A DNA stretch of 64,000 bases. Origin: Streptomyces maremycinicus. Its GTDB lineage: Bacteria; Actinomycetota; Actinomycetes; Streptomycetales; Streptomycetaceae. The DNA is taken from NCBI RefSeq assembly GCF_001184025.1, contig NZ_BBYG01000018.1:310001-374000 (forward strand), written 5' to 3'. Below the pieces are notes generated by a model, which did no database searches, was not told where the DNA came from, and saw only the letters and a program-made list of their open reading frames with translations. Of the stretch, positions 8,307-19,214 are shown one piece after another. Both the position numbers and the translations under genes were made by a program. Within the stretch, counting starts at the first letter, position 1; the number at the start of each line of letters is the position of its first letter.

Positions 8307-9266
8307 TCAGCCAATGCGGTGGGTCTTGGAAAAATGCGCACCCGGTCCGGACCATGCCTCCGGGCGGGACGGCAGGACCAGGCTGGTCGCCTCCCCGCTC
8401 AGCCGGTCCGCCGCCGACGGGATCTGCGCCCGAAGGCGCCTGGCCTGCGCGAACTCCCTCGGCGTGCACCCCGTCATCGCCTTGAACTCGCCGCTGAGAT
8501 GCGCCTGGTCGTAGAAGCCGCACAAGGCCGCGGTCTCCGCCGCGCTCCGTCCCTCGGCCAGCAGCCGACGGGCCCGCTGGAGCCGCAGCACGCGGGCCGC
8601 CGCCTTGGGGCCGAGGCCGATCTGTTCACGGAACCGGTTCTCCAGGTGCCGTACGCTCCAGCCGACCTCCGCGGCCAGCCGGGGTACCGGTATCGCGCCG
8701 CCCGTCCGCACCAGCAGCGCCCAGGCCCGTTCCACCCGCTCCGAACCGGGCGTTCCGGCCTCCCGCCACCGGGTGAGGGCATCGTCGAGCAGCCCGAACC
8801 GGTCCGCCCACCCGGGCAACGCGGCCAGCGCGGCGGCGAGTTCACCGAGGGGTGACCCCAGGGAGTGCGGCAGCTCGTCGGGGTCGAGCGTGCGGTTGAC
8901 GAGCTCGTGCTGGGGCGTGCCGAAGAGGGTGAAGGCGGCCCACGGCGCCATGAGCACCTCGATGCCCGAGAACCGTCCGCCGTGCTCCCCGACGGCGGGC
9001 GTGGTCGTGGGCCCGCAGTACACGGACACCAGCGTGTCCGGCGTCCGCCCCGCCCGCGAGATCCGCACCGGCTGCTCGAACCCCAGCAGCAGGGTCGAGG
9101 CCCCGATGGGCGTCTCGAGCCGCCGCCGGGGCCGCGCCAGGGCGAGCCGGATCCCGCGATAGCCCAGCACCCCGGGCCGCAGCCGCGGATGGGGCCGAGC
9201 CGCGGCGAACTCCCAGGAGCCACCGGGTCCTTCACCGGATCGGGTGCGTACGGCACTCCCAGTCAT
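8307..9266 (-). CDS. AraC-family transcriptional regulator
   Basis: Regulator of 319 residues from the ATG at 9264-9266. The N-terminal half is a cupin-like sensor domain without a recognisable ligand motif. The C-terminal domain has the two AraC helix-turn-helix units: IPVPRLAAEVGWSVRHLENR and then SAAETAALCGFYDQAHLSGEF, ending with the family motif MTGCTPREFAQAR. After the DNA-binding domain there is an extra tail of about 40 residues. Neighbours are not in an operon with it, so its target is unknown. Upstream is the divergence-free gap before the inositol isomerase gene. Confidence 0.87.
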   Translation of the reverse strand: MTGSAVRTRSGEGPGGSWEFAAARPHPRLRPGVLGYRGIRLALARPRRRLETPIGASTLLLGFEQPVRISRAGRTPDTLVSVYCGPTTTPAVGEHGGRFSGIEVLMAPWAAFTLFGTPQHELVNRTLDPDELPHSLGSPLGELAAALAALPGWADRFGLLDDALTRWREAGTPGSERVERAWALLVRTGGAIPVPRLAAEVGWSVRHLENRFREQIGLGPKAAARVLRLQRARRLLAEGRSAAETAALCGFYDQAHLSGEFKAMTGCTPREFAQARRLRAQIPSAADRLSGEATSLVLPSRPEAWSGPGAHFSKTHRIG

Positions 9267-9385
9267 GGGCACTCATGGTGCTACGGCGGGGGCGACGCCG
9301 TTAAGGGGCGCGGGGAACCGCGCGACGAGCCACACACGATCCGCACACGCGCGGACACGGAACGGGACACCCCGGCGGGGCGCGT

Positions 9386-10312
9386 CTACGCCCCGCACGA
9401 CCTCAGGAACGCCCGCGTACGTTGCGCGATGGGCAGCGGAGCGTCCGGCTCGCACGGATACATGTCCTGCTCGACGATCGCGAACAGGTCGACATCCAGC
9501 TTCCGCGCGGCCTCCAGCACCGGGCCCAGCGCGGGCACACCGGTCGGCGGCTCACACATCACGCCCCGCGCGACGGCCGGCCCGAACGGCACCTGTTCGG
9601 CCCGCACGTCCGCCAGGATCTCCGGGTCGACCTGCTTGAGGTGCAGGTACCCGATCCGCTCCCCGTAGGTCTCGATCAGCTTGACGCTGTCGCCGCCGCA
9701 GTACGCGTAGTGCCCGGTGTCCAGGCACAGCGACACCAGGTCGGAGTCGGTGCCGTCCAGGAAGCGGACCACGTTCTCCTCGCTGTCGATGTGGGTGTCG
9801 GCGTGCGGGTGGACGACGATCCGCAGGCCGTACCGCTCCCGCACCTCCTTGCCGAGCCGCTCGGTCAGCGAGGTGAGGTTGCGCCACTGCTCGGGGGTGA
9901 GGGTGTCCGGCTCCAGGACCTCCCCGCTCTTGTCGTCCCGCCAGAAGGACGGGATGACGACCAGATGCTTCGCGCCCATCGCCTGGGCGAGCACCGCGTT
10001 GTCCGCGACATGCGCCCAGGTCTTCTCCCAGACGGCCTCGCCGTGGTGCAGGCCGGTGAAGACCGTGCCCGCCGACACCTTCAGGCCACGCTTCGACGTC
10101 TCCTCGGTGAGGAGTACCGGATCGGTCGGCAGGTATCCGTAGGGGCCGAGCTCGATCCATTCGTAGCCGGACTGCGCGACCTCGTCGAGGAAGCGCTGCC
10201 AGGGAACCTGGGCGGGATCGTCCGGGAACCAGACGCCCCAGCTGTCGGGGGCGGATCCGACGCGGATGCGGGAAACACCGGAAACTGGTGACTGAGGTGA
10301 CAACGACGTCAT
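9386..10312 (-). CDS. Sugar-phosphate isomerase/epimerase family (IolE/IolH-like)
   Basis: A TIM-barrel metal-dependent isomerase/dehydratase of 308 residues. It carries the N-terminal strand motif GSAPDSWGVWFP, the acidic metal-binding strands (LRIVVHPHADTHIDSEENV, SLCLDTGHYAYCGGD) and IGYLHLKQVDPE. The family includes inosose dehydratase IolE and the IolH/IolI proteins. It is divergent from the iolC operon across a shared 187-base promoter region, which supports a step in myo-inositol degradation, most likely dehydration or isomerisation of inosose. I cannot separate IolE from IolH/IolI by eye, so no symbol is given. Confidence 0.8.
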   Translation of the reverse strand: MTSLSPQSPVSGVSRIRVGSAPDSWGVWFPDDPAQVPWQRFLDEVAQSGYEWIELGPYGYLPTDPVLLTEETSKRGLKVSAGTVFTGLHHGEAVWEKTWAHVADNAVLAQAMGAKHLVVIPSFWRDDKSGEVLEPDTLTPEQWRNLTSLTERLGKEVRERYGLRIVVHPHADTHIDSEENVVRFLDGTDSDLVSLCLDTGHYAYCGGDSVKLIETYGERIGYLHLKQVDPEILADVRAEQVPFGPAVARGVMCEPPTGVPALGPVLEAARKLDVDLFAIVEQDMYPCEPDAPLPIAQRTRAFLRSCGA

Positions 10313-10359
10313 GGGCGTCAGCGTGCTGTCTCACCGAAGGGGTGTCAAGAGCTGGTCCG

Positions 10360-10406
10360 AATGTCTGGACAAAACATTGACAGGGTCCGCCGCGCGGGGC
10401 TACAAA
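10360..10406 (+). promoter_or_regulatory. Promoter and candidate operator of the iolC operon
   Basis: TTGACA (10377-10382), an 18-base spacer and TACAAA (10401-10406) form a good vegetative promoter about 94 bases before iolC. The inverted repeat AATGT-N9-ACATT (10360-10378) overlaps the -35 box, where a repressor would block it. An inositol-responsive regulator is the natural candidate, but none is encoded in the window. Confidence 0.6.
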
Positions 10407-10499
10407 GCCGTGAGAGCCGATACGGGACGTGTGCCGGGGACGTCCACGAGCGGCGCCTCGGGGCCGAGCCGACGAACGAACCGATGTGAAGGGAACTCG

Positions 10500-11450
10500 A
10501 TGGCGTACGACCTGATCACCATGGGGCGGATAGGGGTGGACCTGTATCCGCTCCAGACCGGCGTCCCCCTCCCGCAGGTCACGTCCTTCGGGAAGTTCCT
10601 GGGGGGATCGGCGACCAACGTCGCGGTCGCCGCCGCCCGCCTGGGCCGCCGGACGGCGGTGATCTCCCGTACGGGTGACGACCCCTTCGGCACCTATCTG
10701 CACGAGGCTCTGCGCGGCTTCGGCGTCGACGACCGCTGGGTCACCCCGGTGCCCGGGCTGCCGACGCCCGTCACCTTCTGCGAGGTCTTCCCGCCGGACG
10801 ACTTCCCGCTGTACTTCTACCGGCAGCCCAAGGCGCCGGACCTGGAGATCGACGCCCATGACCTCGACCTCGACGCCGTCCGCGAGACCCGCGTCTTCTG
10901 GGTCACCGGCACCGGACTGAGCGAGGAGCCCAGCCGTACGGCGACCCTCGCCGCCCTGGCCCACCGGGCCAAGGCCGGCACCACGGTCTTCGACCTCGAC
11001 TGGCGTCCGATGTTCTGGAGCGACCCCGACACCGCCCGTCCGTTCTACGCCGAGGCCCTCAGACACACCACCGTCGCCGTGGGCAACCTCGACGAGGTGG
11101 AGGTCGCCACCGGAGTGCGCGACCCCTGGGCGGCGGCGCGGGCGCTGCTGGACGCCGGCGTCGAACTCGCGGTCGTCAAGCAGGGCCCCAAGGGCGTCCT
11201 CGCCGTCGACAGCAAGGGCGAGTCCGCGGAGGTCCCGCCGCTGCCGGTGAACGTACTGAACGGCCTCGGGGCCGGTGACGCCTTCGGCGGCGCCCTCTGC
11301 CACGGCCTGCTCGCGGGCTGGGATCTGGAGAAGATCATGCGTCACGCCAACGCGGCCGGCGCCATCGTCGCGTCCCGGCTGGAGTGCTCCTCCGCGATGC
11401 CGACGCCGGACGAAGTGGCAGCGGCGCTCGAGGCGGGGGCCGTCCTGTGA
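10500..11450 (+). CDS. iolC: 5-dehydro-2-deoxygluconokinase
   Basis: PfkB-family sugar kinase of 316 residues that phosphorylates 5-dehydro-2-deoxygluconate in myo-inositol catabolism. The first PfkB signature is FLGGSATNVAVAAARLGRR near the N terminus. The second is NGLGAGDAFGGALCHGLLAGW, whose Asp is the catalytic base and whose GAGD forms the anion hole. The ATG at 10500 follows GAAGGGAACTCG. It is the first gene of the operon iolC, aldolase, iolB, iolD, mmsA, and its stop overlaps the next start (GTGA at 11447-11450), so translation is probably coupled. Confidence 0.92.
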   Translation: MAYDLITMGRIGVDLYPLQTGVPLPQVTSFGKFLGGSATNVAVAAARLGRRTAVISRTGDDPFGTYLHEALRGFGVDDRWVTPVPGLPTPVTFCEVFPPDDFPLYFYRQPKAPDLEIDAHDLDLDAVRETRVFWVTGTGLSEEPSRTATLAALAHRAKAGTTVFDLDWRPMFWSDPDTARPFYAEALRHTTVAVGNLDEVEVATGVRDPWAAARALLDAGVELAVVKQGPKGVLAVDSKGESAEVPPLPVNVLNGLGAGDAFGGALCHGLLAGWDLEKIMRHANAAGAIVASRLECSSAMPTPDEVAAALEAGAVL

Positions 11451-12331
11451 CGACCGTCGACATCTCCGAACTCGTCCGCCTGCGCACCGAGCGGCCCGAG
11501 GCGATCGCCGAGGCGGCCGCCCGCCGCCCGCGCCGGCCGCTGGTGGGCGAGTCCGGCCGGCTGATGATCGTCGCCGCCGACCACCCGGCCCGCGGCGCGC
11601 TCGGCGTCGGCGGCGACAGGCTGGCCATGGCCAACCGGGCCGGCCTGCTCGAGCGCCTGTGCCTGGCCCTCTCCCGGCCCGGCGTCGACGGCGTCCTCGC
11701 GACCGCCGACATCCTGGACGACCTGCTCCTCCTCGGCGCCCTCGACGGCAAGGTCGTCATGGGCTCGCTGAACCGCGGCGGCCTCCAGGGGTCCGTCTTC
11801 GAGCTCGACGACCGCTTCACCGGGCACCGCCCGGAGGACATCGAGCGGCTGGGCTTCGACGCGGGCAAGCTGCTCGTGCGCATCGACTACGACGACCCGG
11901 GCTCGCTCACCACCCTGGAGTCGACGGCCCGCGCCATCGACGACATGGCCGCCCGGCGGCTCCCCCTCTTCGTCGAGCCGTTCATCAGCCGCCGCACCCC
12001 CGACGGCAAGGTGCGCAACGACCTCTCCGCCGAGGCCGTCACCAGGTCGATCGCCATCGCCTCGGGCCTGGGCGGCACCTCGGCCTACACCTGGCTGAAG
12101 CTCCCGGTCACCGACAACCCCGACGACATGGCCGAGGTCATGCAGACGTCCACGCTCCCCGCCGTCCTGCTGGGCGGCGAGGTCGGCGAGGACCAGGACG
12201 GCGCGTACGAGAAGTGGCGCGGGGCGCTCCAGCTCCCCACCGTTCGGGGCCTGGTGGTCGGCCGTTCGCTGCTCTACCCGGCGGACGGCGACGTCGCCGC
12301 CGCCGTGGACACCGCCGTAGGACTGCTGTGA
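11447..12331 (+). CDS. Cgl0159-like (beta/alpha)8 aldolase-type protein of inositol catabolism
   Basis: A 294-residue TIM-barrel protein resembling the Cgl0159 family found in actinobacterial inositol clusters, related to DeoC/LacD aldolases. A Lys-containing barrel strand is visible (DGKVVMGSLNRGG, and YTWLKLPVTDNPDDM, in which Lys may be the Schiff-base residue). In context it would cleave 6-phospho-5-dehydro-2-deoxygluconate, the job done by IolJ in Bacillus; this is inference. The start is GTG at 11447, overlapping the iolC stop by four bases. The longer frame upstream of it lies inside iolC and is rejected. Confidence 0.78.
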   Translation: MTTVDISELVRLRTERPEAIAEAAARRPRRPLVGESGRLMIVAADHPARGALGVGGDRLAMANRAGLLERLCLALSRPGVDGVLATADILDDLLLLGALDGKVVMGSLNRGGLQGSVFELDDRFTGHRPEDIERLGFDAGKLLVRIDYDDPGSLTTLESTARAIDDMAARRLPLFVEPFISRRTPDGKVRNDLSAEAVTRSIAIASGLGGTSAYTWLKLPVTDNPDDMAEVMQTSTLPAVLLGGEVGEDQDGAYEKWRGALQLPTVRGLVVGRSLLYPADGDVAAAVDTAVGLL

Positions 12332-12338
12332 GGGCCGC

Positions 12339-13175
12339 ATGACACACACAGAGCCGCACCACGACCTGTACGTCCCGCACGGCACCACCACCGGCGCCGG
12401 CTACACCCTCGACATCGACCCGGAACGCGCCGGCTGGGGCTACTGCGGTCTGCGGATCGTCGAACTGGAGCCGGGCGGCACCCACGACTTCACCACCGGT
12501 GACAGTGAGTGGATCGTCCTTCCGCTGGAAGGCGGATGTACGGTGCGAACAGCCGGTGAAGAGTTCCAACTCCTGGGCAGGGAGAGCGTTTTCGCGTCGG
12601 TAACCGACTTCGCGTACGTTCCCCGTGACGCCCGGGTCCAGATCGCCTCCGGCGCGGGAGGCCGCTTCGCCCTGGCAGGAGCGAAGTGCGAGCGACAACT
12701 CCCCGCCCGCTACGGCCCCGCGCCGGAGGTTCCCGTCGAGGAGCGCGGCAGCGGCAACTGCGCCCGTCTGGTGCGCAACTTCGCTTCCGCCGACGCCTTC
12801 GACTGCGACAGGCTGATCGCCGTCGAGGTGATCACCCCCGGCGGCAACTGGTCCTCGTACCCGCCGCACAAGCACGACGAGCACCGGCCGGGCGAGGAGG
12901 CCGAACTCAAGGAGATCTACTACTTCGAGATCGACGGTCCGAACGGCTTCGGCTATCAGCGCGTATCCCCTTCGCGCGAGGGCGGATCCGACGTCCTCGC
13001 CGAGGTCCGCTCCGGCGACGCCGTGCTCGTCCCCGACGGCTGGCACGGCCCGGCCATCGCCCAGCCCGGACACGCCATGTACTACCTGAACGTCATGGCG
13101 GGACCGGGCGAGACACGGGAGTGGCGGATCTGCTTCCACCCGGACCACGTAGAGACCACAGGGGGTTACCGATGA
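12339..13175 (+). CDS. iolB: 5-deoxy-glucuronate isomerase
   Basis: Bicupin isomerase of 278 residues that converts 5-deoxy-glucuronate to 5-dehydro-2-deoxygluconate. The metal-binding cupin motif is clear in the C-terminal half: GGNWSSYPPHKHDEH with the later Glu in ELKEIYYFEI, and the closing histidine in VPDGWHGPAIAQPGHAMYYLNVM. It starts seven bases after the upstream stop, with no strong Shine-Dalgarno, and its TGA overlaps the iolD start (ATGA). Length is normal for IolB. Confidence 0.93.
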   Translation: MTHTEPHHDLYVPHGTTTGAGYTLDIDPERAGWGYCGLRIVELEPGGTHDFTTGDSEWIVLPLEGGCTVRTAGEEFQLLGRESVFASVTDFAYVPRDARVQIASGAGGRFALAGAKCERQLPARYGPAPEVPVEERGSGNCARLVRNFASADAFDCDRLIAVEVITPGGNWSSYPPHKHDEHRPGEEAELKEIYYFEIDGPNGFGYQRVSPSREGGSDVLAEVRSGDAVLVPDGWHGPAIAQPGHAMYYLNVMAGPGETREWRICFHPDHVETTGGYR

Positions 13176-15064
13176 CGGCGCAGACCTCGACGACGAGGCT
13201 GACGGTCGCCCAGGCACTCGTCCGCTTCCTCGCCGCCCAGTACACGGAGCGCGACGGCGTACGACAGCGGCTGATCGGCGCGACCTGGGGCATCTTCGGC
13301 CACGGCAACGTCGCCGGCCTCGGCCAGGCGCTGGTCGAGTACGGCGACGACATGCCCTTCCACCAGGGCCGCAACGAGCAGTCGATGGTCCACGCGGCCG
13401 TCGGCTACGCCCGCCAGTCGAACCGCCTGTCCACCCACGCGGTGACGACGTCGATCGGCCCCGGCGCGACCAACCTGGTCACCGGCGCCGCCCTCGCCAC
13501 CGTCAACCACCTCCCGGTGCTCCTGCTCCCCGGCGACATCTTCGCGACCCGCGTCGCCGACCCGGTGCTCCAGCAGCTCGAGGTCCCCTACGCGGGTGAT
13601 GTGTCGGTCAACGACACCCTGCGCCCGGTGTCGCGCTACTTCGACCGCGTCACCCGCCCCGAGGCCCTGATCCCGGCGGCACTCCAGGCGATGCGCGTCC
13701 TCACCGACCCGGTGGAGACGGGCGCGGTCACCCTCGCGCTGCCCCAGGACGTCCAGGCCGAGGCCTACGACTGGCCCGACGAATTCTTCGCCGAGCGCAC
13801 CTGGGCCGTACGCCGCCCGGGCGCCGACCCGGCCGAACTCGCCGAGGCGGTCCGCACGATCCGTGCCGCCCGGCGCCCGCTCATCGTGGCCGGCGGCGGC
13901 GTCCACCACAGCCGCGCCGAGGAGGCCCTCGCCGAGTTCGCCGAGGCCACCGGCATCCCGGTCGCCTCCACCCAGGCCGGCAAGGGCTCGCTGCGCCACG
14001 ACCACCCCCAGGACGTGGGCGGTGTGGGCCACACCGGTACCGCGACGGCGGACGAGCTCGCCCGCACCGCCGACCTGGTGATCGGCGTGGGCACCCGCTA
14101 CACGGACTTCACCACCGCCTCGAACACGCTGTTCGCGGCGGACGGCGTCCGCTTCCTCAACCTCAACATCGCGTCCTTCGACGGTCACAAGCTCGCCGGG
14201 CAGCCGCTCGTGGCGGACGCCCGCAGCGGCCTGGGCGAGCTGACCGCCGCCCTGCGGACACACGACCACCGGGTCACGGACGCCTATGTCACCGAGTACT
14301 CCGAGGACAAGGAACGCTGGGAGCAGCGCGTCGACGCCTGCTACGAGGCCGAGGAGCCGGACGTACGGCCGACGCAGCCACAGGTGCTCGGTGCCCTCGA
14401 CGCCCTCGCCGACGAGTCGGACGTGATCATCAACGCTGCCGGATCGCTCCCCGGTGACCTGCACAAACTGTGGCGCGCCCGGTCCCGGGACCAGTACCAC
14501 CTGGAGTACGGCTACTCCTGCATGGGGTACGAGATCCCGGCCGCCATCGGCGTGAAGCTGGCCGCTCCCGAGCGCAACGTCTGGGCCCTGGTCGGCGACG
14601 GCACGTACCTGATGATGCCGACGGAGATCGTGACGGCCGTGCAGGAGGGGATCGCGATCAAGATCCTGCTCGTGCAGAACCACGGCTACGCCTCGATCGG
14701 CGGTCTGTCGGAGTCGGTGGGCGGCGAACGGTTCGGCACGGCGTACCGCTACACCTCGGACGACGGCACCTTCACCGGTGCCCCGCTGCCCGTCGACCTG
14801 GCTGCCAACGTGGCCAGCCTCGGTATGCGCGTGCTGCGCGCGAAGACCGTCCGTGAACTGCGCGAGGCGCTCGCCGAGGCGCGCCGCGCCGACACTCCCA
14901 CATGTGTCTACGTCGAGACGGAAACGGCCGACACTGTGTCGGGCCCGCCGCCCGCGCAGGCCTGGTGGGATGTACCTGTGGCCGAGACCGCGACCCGAGC
15001 GTCCGCGGTGAAGGCCCGTGAGCTGTACGAACGGCACGTCTCCACCCGTCGCCGCCATCTGTGA
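13172..15064 (+). CDS. iolD: 3D-(3,5/4)-trihydroxycyclohexane-1,2-dione acylhydrolase
   Basis: Thiamine-diphosphate enzyme of 630 residues that opens the ring of trihydroxycyclohexanedione to 5-deoxy-glucuronate. It has the three-domain ThDP layout. The N-terminal domain holds the conserved Glu region (GHGNVAGLGQALVEYGDDMP), the middle domain carries RPLIVAGGGVHHS, and the C-terminal domain has the ThDP/Mg motif WALVGDGTYLMMPTEIV ending at VQNHGYASIGG. The ATG at 13172 overlaps the iolB stop and follows GGGGGTTACCG. A longer upstream frame runs antiphase through iolB and is not used. Confidence 0.93.
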   Translation: MTAQTSTTRLTVAQALVRFLAAQYTERDGVRQRLIGATWGIFGHGNVAGLGQALVEYGDDMPFHQGRNEQSMVHAAVGYARQSNRLSTHAVTTSIGPGATNLVTGAALATVNHLPVLLLPGDIFATRVADPVLQQLEVPYAGDVSVNDTLRPVSRYFDRVTRPEALIPAALQAMRVLTDPVETGAVTLALPQDVQAEAYDWPDEFFAERTWAVRRPGADPAELAEAVRTIRAARRPLIVAGGGVHHSRAEEALAEFAEATGIPVASTQAGKGSLRHDHPQDVGGVGHTGTATADELARTADLVIGVGTRYTDFTTASNTLFAADGVRFLNLNIASFDGHKLAGQPLVADARSGLGELTAALRTHDHRVTDAYVTEYSEDKERWEQRVDACYEAEEPDVRPTQPQVLGALDALADESDVIINAAGSLPGDLHKLWRARSRDQYHLEYGYSCMGYEIPAAIGVKLAAPERNVWALVGDGTYLMMPTEIVTAVQEGIAIKILLVQNHGYASIGGLSESVGGERFGTAYRYTSDDGTFTGAPLPVDLAANVASLGMRVLRAKTVRELREALAEARRADTPTCVYVETETADTVSGPPPAQAWWDVPVAETATRASAVKARELYERHVSTRRRHL

Positions 15065-15078
15065 AGGAGCACTCGGTC

Positions 15079-16581
<1,503 letters not shown>

Positions 16582-16594
16582 TCACCGTCGTCCG

Positions 16595-16632
16595 CGCGCG
16601 CCCTGTCCCCTCGCGAGGGGACAGGGCGCGCG
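16595..16632. terminator. Perfect 38-bp palindromic bidirectional terminator
   Basis: Arms 16595-16611 (CGCGCGCCCTGTCCCCT) and 16616-16632 are exact complements over 17 bp around CGCG, itself self-complementary. It lies between the convergent ends of mmsA and the lipoprotein gene, four bases from the latter's stop, and can serve both. Confidence 0.85.
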
Positions 16633-16636
16633 AGTG

Positions 16637-17473
16637 TCACAGCGCGGCGCCGGCTTCCTCGATCGCCTCGGTGACGTCGCCGGTCTGCGCGGCCGGCGGG
16701 GCCTTCACCTCGGCCGTCTCGCCGAACTTCTCGAAGTCCATGGTGACCTTCATGGCGCCGATCTTCTGGATCATGCGGACCGGCAGATCCTTGTCTCCCA
16801 CCCAGACGTCCATCGTGATGGAGGTCGCGCCACCGGTGAGCGAGCCGAAGAGGTTGTCCTCGTTGCCGTAGGCCTCCTTGTACTTGCCCATGCCCTTCTG
16901 GTCGACGACGGCCCGGTAGTGGGTCGCGGCCTTGCCGTTCACCGTCTCCGAGCCCAGGTCCTCGACGTCGTCGGCGTACTTCAGACCCTTCATGGACGCC
17001 GACGGGCTGCCGCCGCTGCTGCCGCTGAGCGCCTGCGCGCCCTGCCGGCCGAAGATGGCCGAGCCGTCGATCTTCATCCACTCCTTGCCCTCGAGCGGGC
17101 CCGAGGCCTGCGGGTCGACGTCGTAGTAGTACGCGCCGTCCACGAAGAGCATGCGCATCTTCGGATCGTCCTGCATCTGCTGCATCTGCGCGGCCGCGGT
17201 GTCCATCAGGACGTCGAACGCGAACCCGTCGCCCCAGGAGTAGGTGCCGTCCATGGTGACCGGGGTGCCGGTGCCCATCGAGGTGGTCATCCTCACCTCC
17301 GCCGAGCCCAGTTGCTCGGTCCGGTCGGTCGCCCTGCCGAGCGCCGCCATGATCGCGTCGGTGCCGTCCACGGCCTTCGCCGTCCCCTCGGCGGCGTGGG
17401 TGCCGCACCCGGCCGTCGTGATCAGCGCCACCGCCGTGACCGCCGTCCAGGCGGCCGCGTACTTCAGCTTCAT
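16637..17473 (-). CDS. Secreted lipoprotein, LppX/LprAFG-like
   Basis: Lipoprotein of 278 residues with signal MKLKYAAAWTAVTAVALITT and lipobox TAGC; the mature protein is anchored on the outer face of the membrane. The body (SAEVRMTTSMGTGTPVTMDG, later AFDVLMDTAAAQMQQM) shows the half-beta-barrel pattern of LolA/LppX-type lipid-binding proteins; I assign the family from overall pattern, not a diagnostic motif. The start at 17471-17473 is preferred because the signal peptide begins there; an upstream in-frame ATG at 17651 would add 60 residues without signal character. It is convergent with mmsA and divergent from the permease at 17808. Confidence 0.72.
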   Translation of the reverse strand: MKLKYAAAWTAVTAVALITTAGCGTHAAEGTAKAVDGTDAIMAALGRATDRTEQLGSAEVRMTTSMGTGTPVTMDGTYSWGDGFAFDVLMDTAAAQMQQMQDDPKMRMLFVDGAYYYDVDPQASGPLEGKEWMKIDGSAIFGRQGAQALSGSSGGSPSASMKGLKYADDVEDLGSETVNGKAATHYRAVVDQKGMGKYKEAYGNEDNLFGSLTGGATSITMDVWVGDKDLPVRMIQKIGAMKVTMDFEKFGETAEVKAPPAAQTGDVTEAIEEAGAAL

Positions 17474-17807
17474 GAGTCCCCACCCTGTGCTTCGTCTGTG
17501 ATCCCCGAACCCTAGAGGGACACACTGACATGTCCGTATCCCGAACGTCCGCACGTTTTTTTGGCGCCCGCCCTGCGGTTCCCGCACACCCCAAGGGGGC
17601 GGAAGGGTCCGTCCACAACTGTCAGATCCGCGATTCGGACGCGTCATCGGCAACGGATTCCGTAGGTGAACACCTATTGACGCACCGGTTTCCGTCGGGA
17701 TTCCATGCAGCCGCCGGGAGCGGACGAACGACGTACGCCCAAAGCCGCCGGAGGCGATAGCGCTCCCGCCTCACCCCCGCCGCACGAGTCGATCGGAATC
17801 ACGCCGC
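17474..17807. promoter_or_regulatory. Divergent promoter region with TAGGTG palindrome
   Basis: This 334-base gap separates the divergent lipoprotein and permease genes. TAGGTG-AA-CACCTA (17663-17676) is a perfect inverted repeat directly in front of TTGACG (17677-17682), a possible -35 box of the permease; no good -10 is visible at normal spacing. The palindrome is a candidate operator. No gene is supported inside the gap. Confidence 0.45.
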
Positions 17808-19214
17808 ATGACCGACACGCTCCCCCCTGTCGAGACCGCCCTCCCCCAGGCGCCCGACAGTCCGCAGAAGCTCAAGCGCTCCATCGGAGTCGTCGGCGGC
17901 ACGCTTCTCACCCTGTCCTGCGTCACCCCCGCCTCCACCCTCTTCGTCGTCGTCCCGGACCTCTTCGGCTCGCTCGGCACCGCGACCGCCCTCACCATCG
18001 CGATCGGCTCGCTGCTCTGTATCGCCGTGGCGTTCTGCTACTCGGAGCTGGGCACCCTCATCCCCAGCGCGGGCGGCGAGTACGCCATGGTGTCGACGCT
18101 GGCCGGGCGGCTCGCCGGCTGGCTGGTCTTCGTCCTCTCCCTGCTGGTCGTCATGATCGTCCCGCCGGTGATCGCGATGGGCACGGCCGACTACCTGGCC
18201 CCGGTGGTCCATCTCGACCCCTCGATCGCGGGCGCGGCCGTCATGCTGCTCGCCACCCTGGCCGGTCTGCTCGACCTGCGCGCCAACGCCTGGATCACCG
18301 GCGTCTTCCTGGTCCTGGAGGTCATCGCGGCGGCCGTCGTCGCGGTGCTGGGCTTCGCCCACGGCCACCGCGGCGCGAGCAGCCTGGTCTCGATGCAGGT
18401 CGCCGGCGCCGACGGCCACACCGACACCGTCACCGCCGTGCTGGTCGTCTCCGGCCTCGCCATCGCCCTCTTCGTCACCCAGGGCTTCTCGACCGCCGTC
18501 TACCTCTCCGAGGAGCTGGAGAACCCGCGCCGCAACGTCGCCCGCACGGTCCTCGCCACCCTCGCCATCTCCTCCGTGATCATCCTGGTCCCGGTCGTCG
18601 CCATCACCTTCGGCGCCTCCGACCTCACCGAGCTCACCGGCGGCGACATCGGCGCCATGGTCACCGCCTGGTCCAACTCGGCCGTCGGCACCTTCGTCAG
18701 CCTCTGCGTGGCGCTCGCGATCATCAACGCCGGCATCGTGATGGTCATCCAGAACTCGCGCGTCCTGTTCGCCTCCGCCCGGGACAAGGCCTGGCCCCAG
18801 CCGGTCAACGCCGTCTTCGCCAAGCTCGGCCGGTTCGGCTCCCCCTGGGTGGCCACCCTCGCCGTCGGCGTCCCCGGCGCGCTGCTCTGCTTCGTGAACC
18901 TCGACACCCTGTACGGCGTCACCGGCGTCTCCGTGACCGGCATGTACCTGCTCGTCGCGGTCGCCGCCCTGCTCTCCCGCCGCGGCCGGCACAAGGACAC
19001 CCACGCCTGGCGCATGCCCCTGTGGCCGGTGCTGCCGGTGCTGCTGATCGCCGTCCTCGGCTACATCCTCGTCCAGCAGGAGACGGAGTACCTCCTGTGG
19101 ACCGGCGGCATCACCGCCGCCGCCACCCTCTACTGGGCTTTCTACCTCCGCCCCCGCCGCGACACCCGCTGGCTGGTGTCGATCCCGGAGGACGCCCAGG
19201 ACGGGCCGGTCTGA
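17808..19214 (+). CDS. APC-family amino-acid permease
   Basis: Polytopic membrane transporter of 468 residues with about 12 membrane helices. The N-terminal amphipathic leader runs into the first helix with the APC substrate-site motif (GVVGGTLLTLSCVTPASTLF). A loop after helix 5 region contains LSEELENPRRNVARTVLATL, the typical APC cytoplasmic motif (SEExxNPxRxxxR). The family imports amino acids or amines by proton symport; specificity is not readable. It is monocistronic by spacing: 108 bases separate it from the next gene, which has its own likely leaderless start. Confidence 0.87.
   Translation: MTDTLPPVETALPQAPDSPQKLKRSIGVVGGTLLTLSCVTPASTLFVVVPDLFGSLGTATALTIAIGSLLCIAVAFCYSELGTLIPSAGGEYAMVSTLAGRLAGWLVFVLSLLVVMIVPPVIAMGTADYLAPVVHLDPSIAGAAVMLLATLAGLLDLRANAWITGVFLVLEVIAAAVVAVLGFAHGHRGASSLVSMQVAGADGHTDTVTAVLVVSGLAIALFVTQGFSTAVYLSEELENPRRNVARTVLATLAISSVIILVPVVAITFGASDLTELTGGDIGAMVTAWSNSAVGTFVSLCVALAIINAGIVMVIQNSRVLFASARDKAWPQPVNAVFAKLGRFGSPWVATLAVGVPGALLCFVNLDTLYGVTGVSVTGMYLLVAVAALLSRRGRHKDTHAWRMPLWPVLPVLLIAVLGYILVQQETEYLLWTGGITAAATLYWAFYLRPRRDTRWLVSIPEDAQDGPV

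Noticed and set aside
7888..8514. Forward ORFs spanning the 14-bp array
   Set aside because: Open only because the repeat unit has no stop in these frames; they run antisense over the AraC gene.
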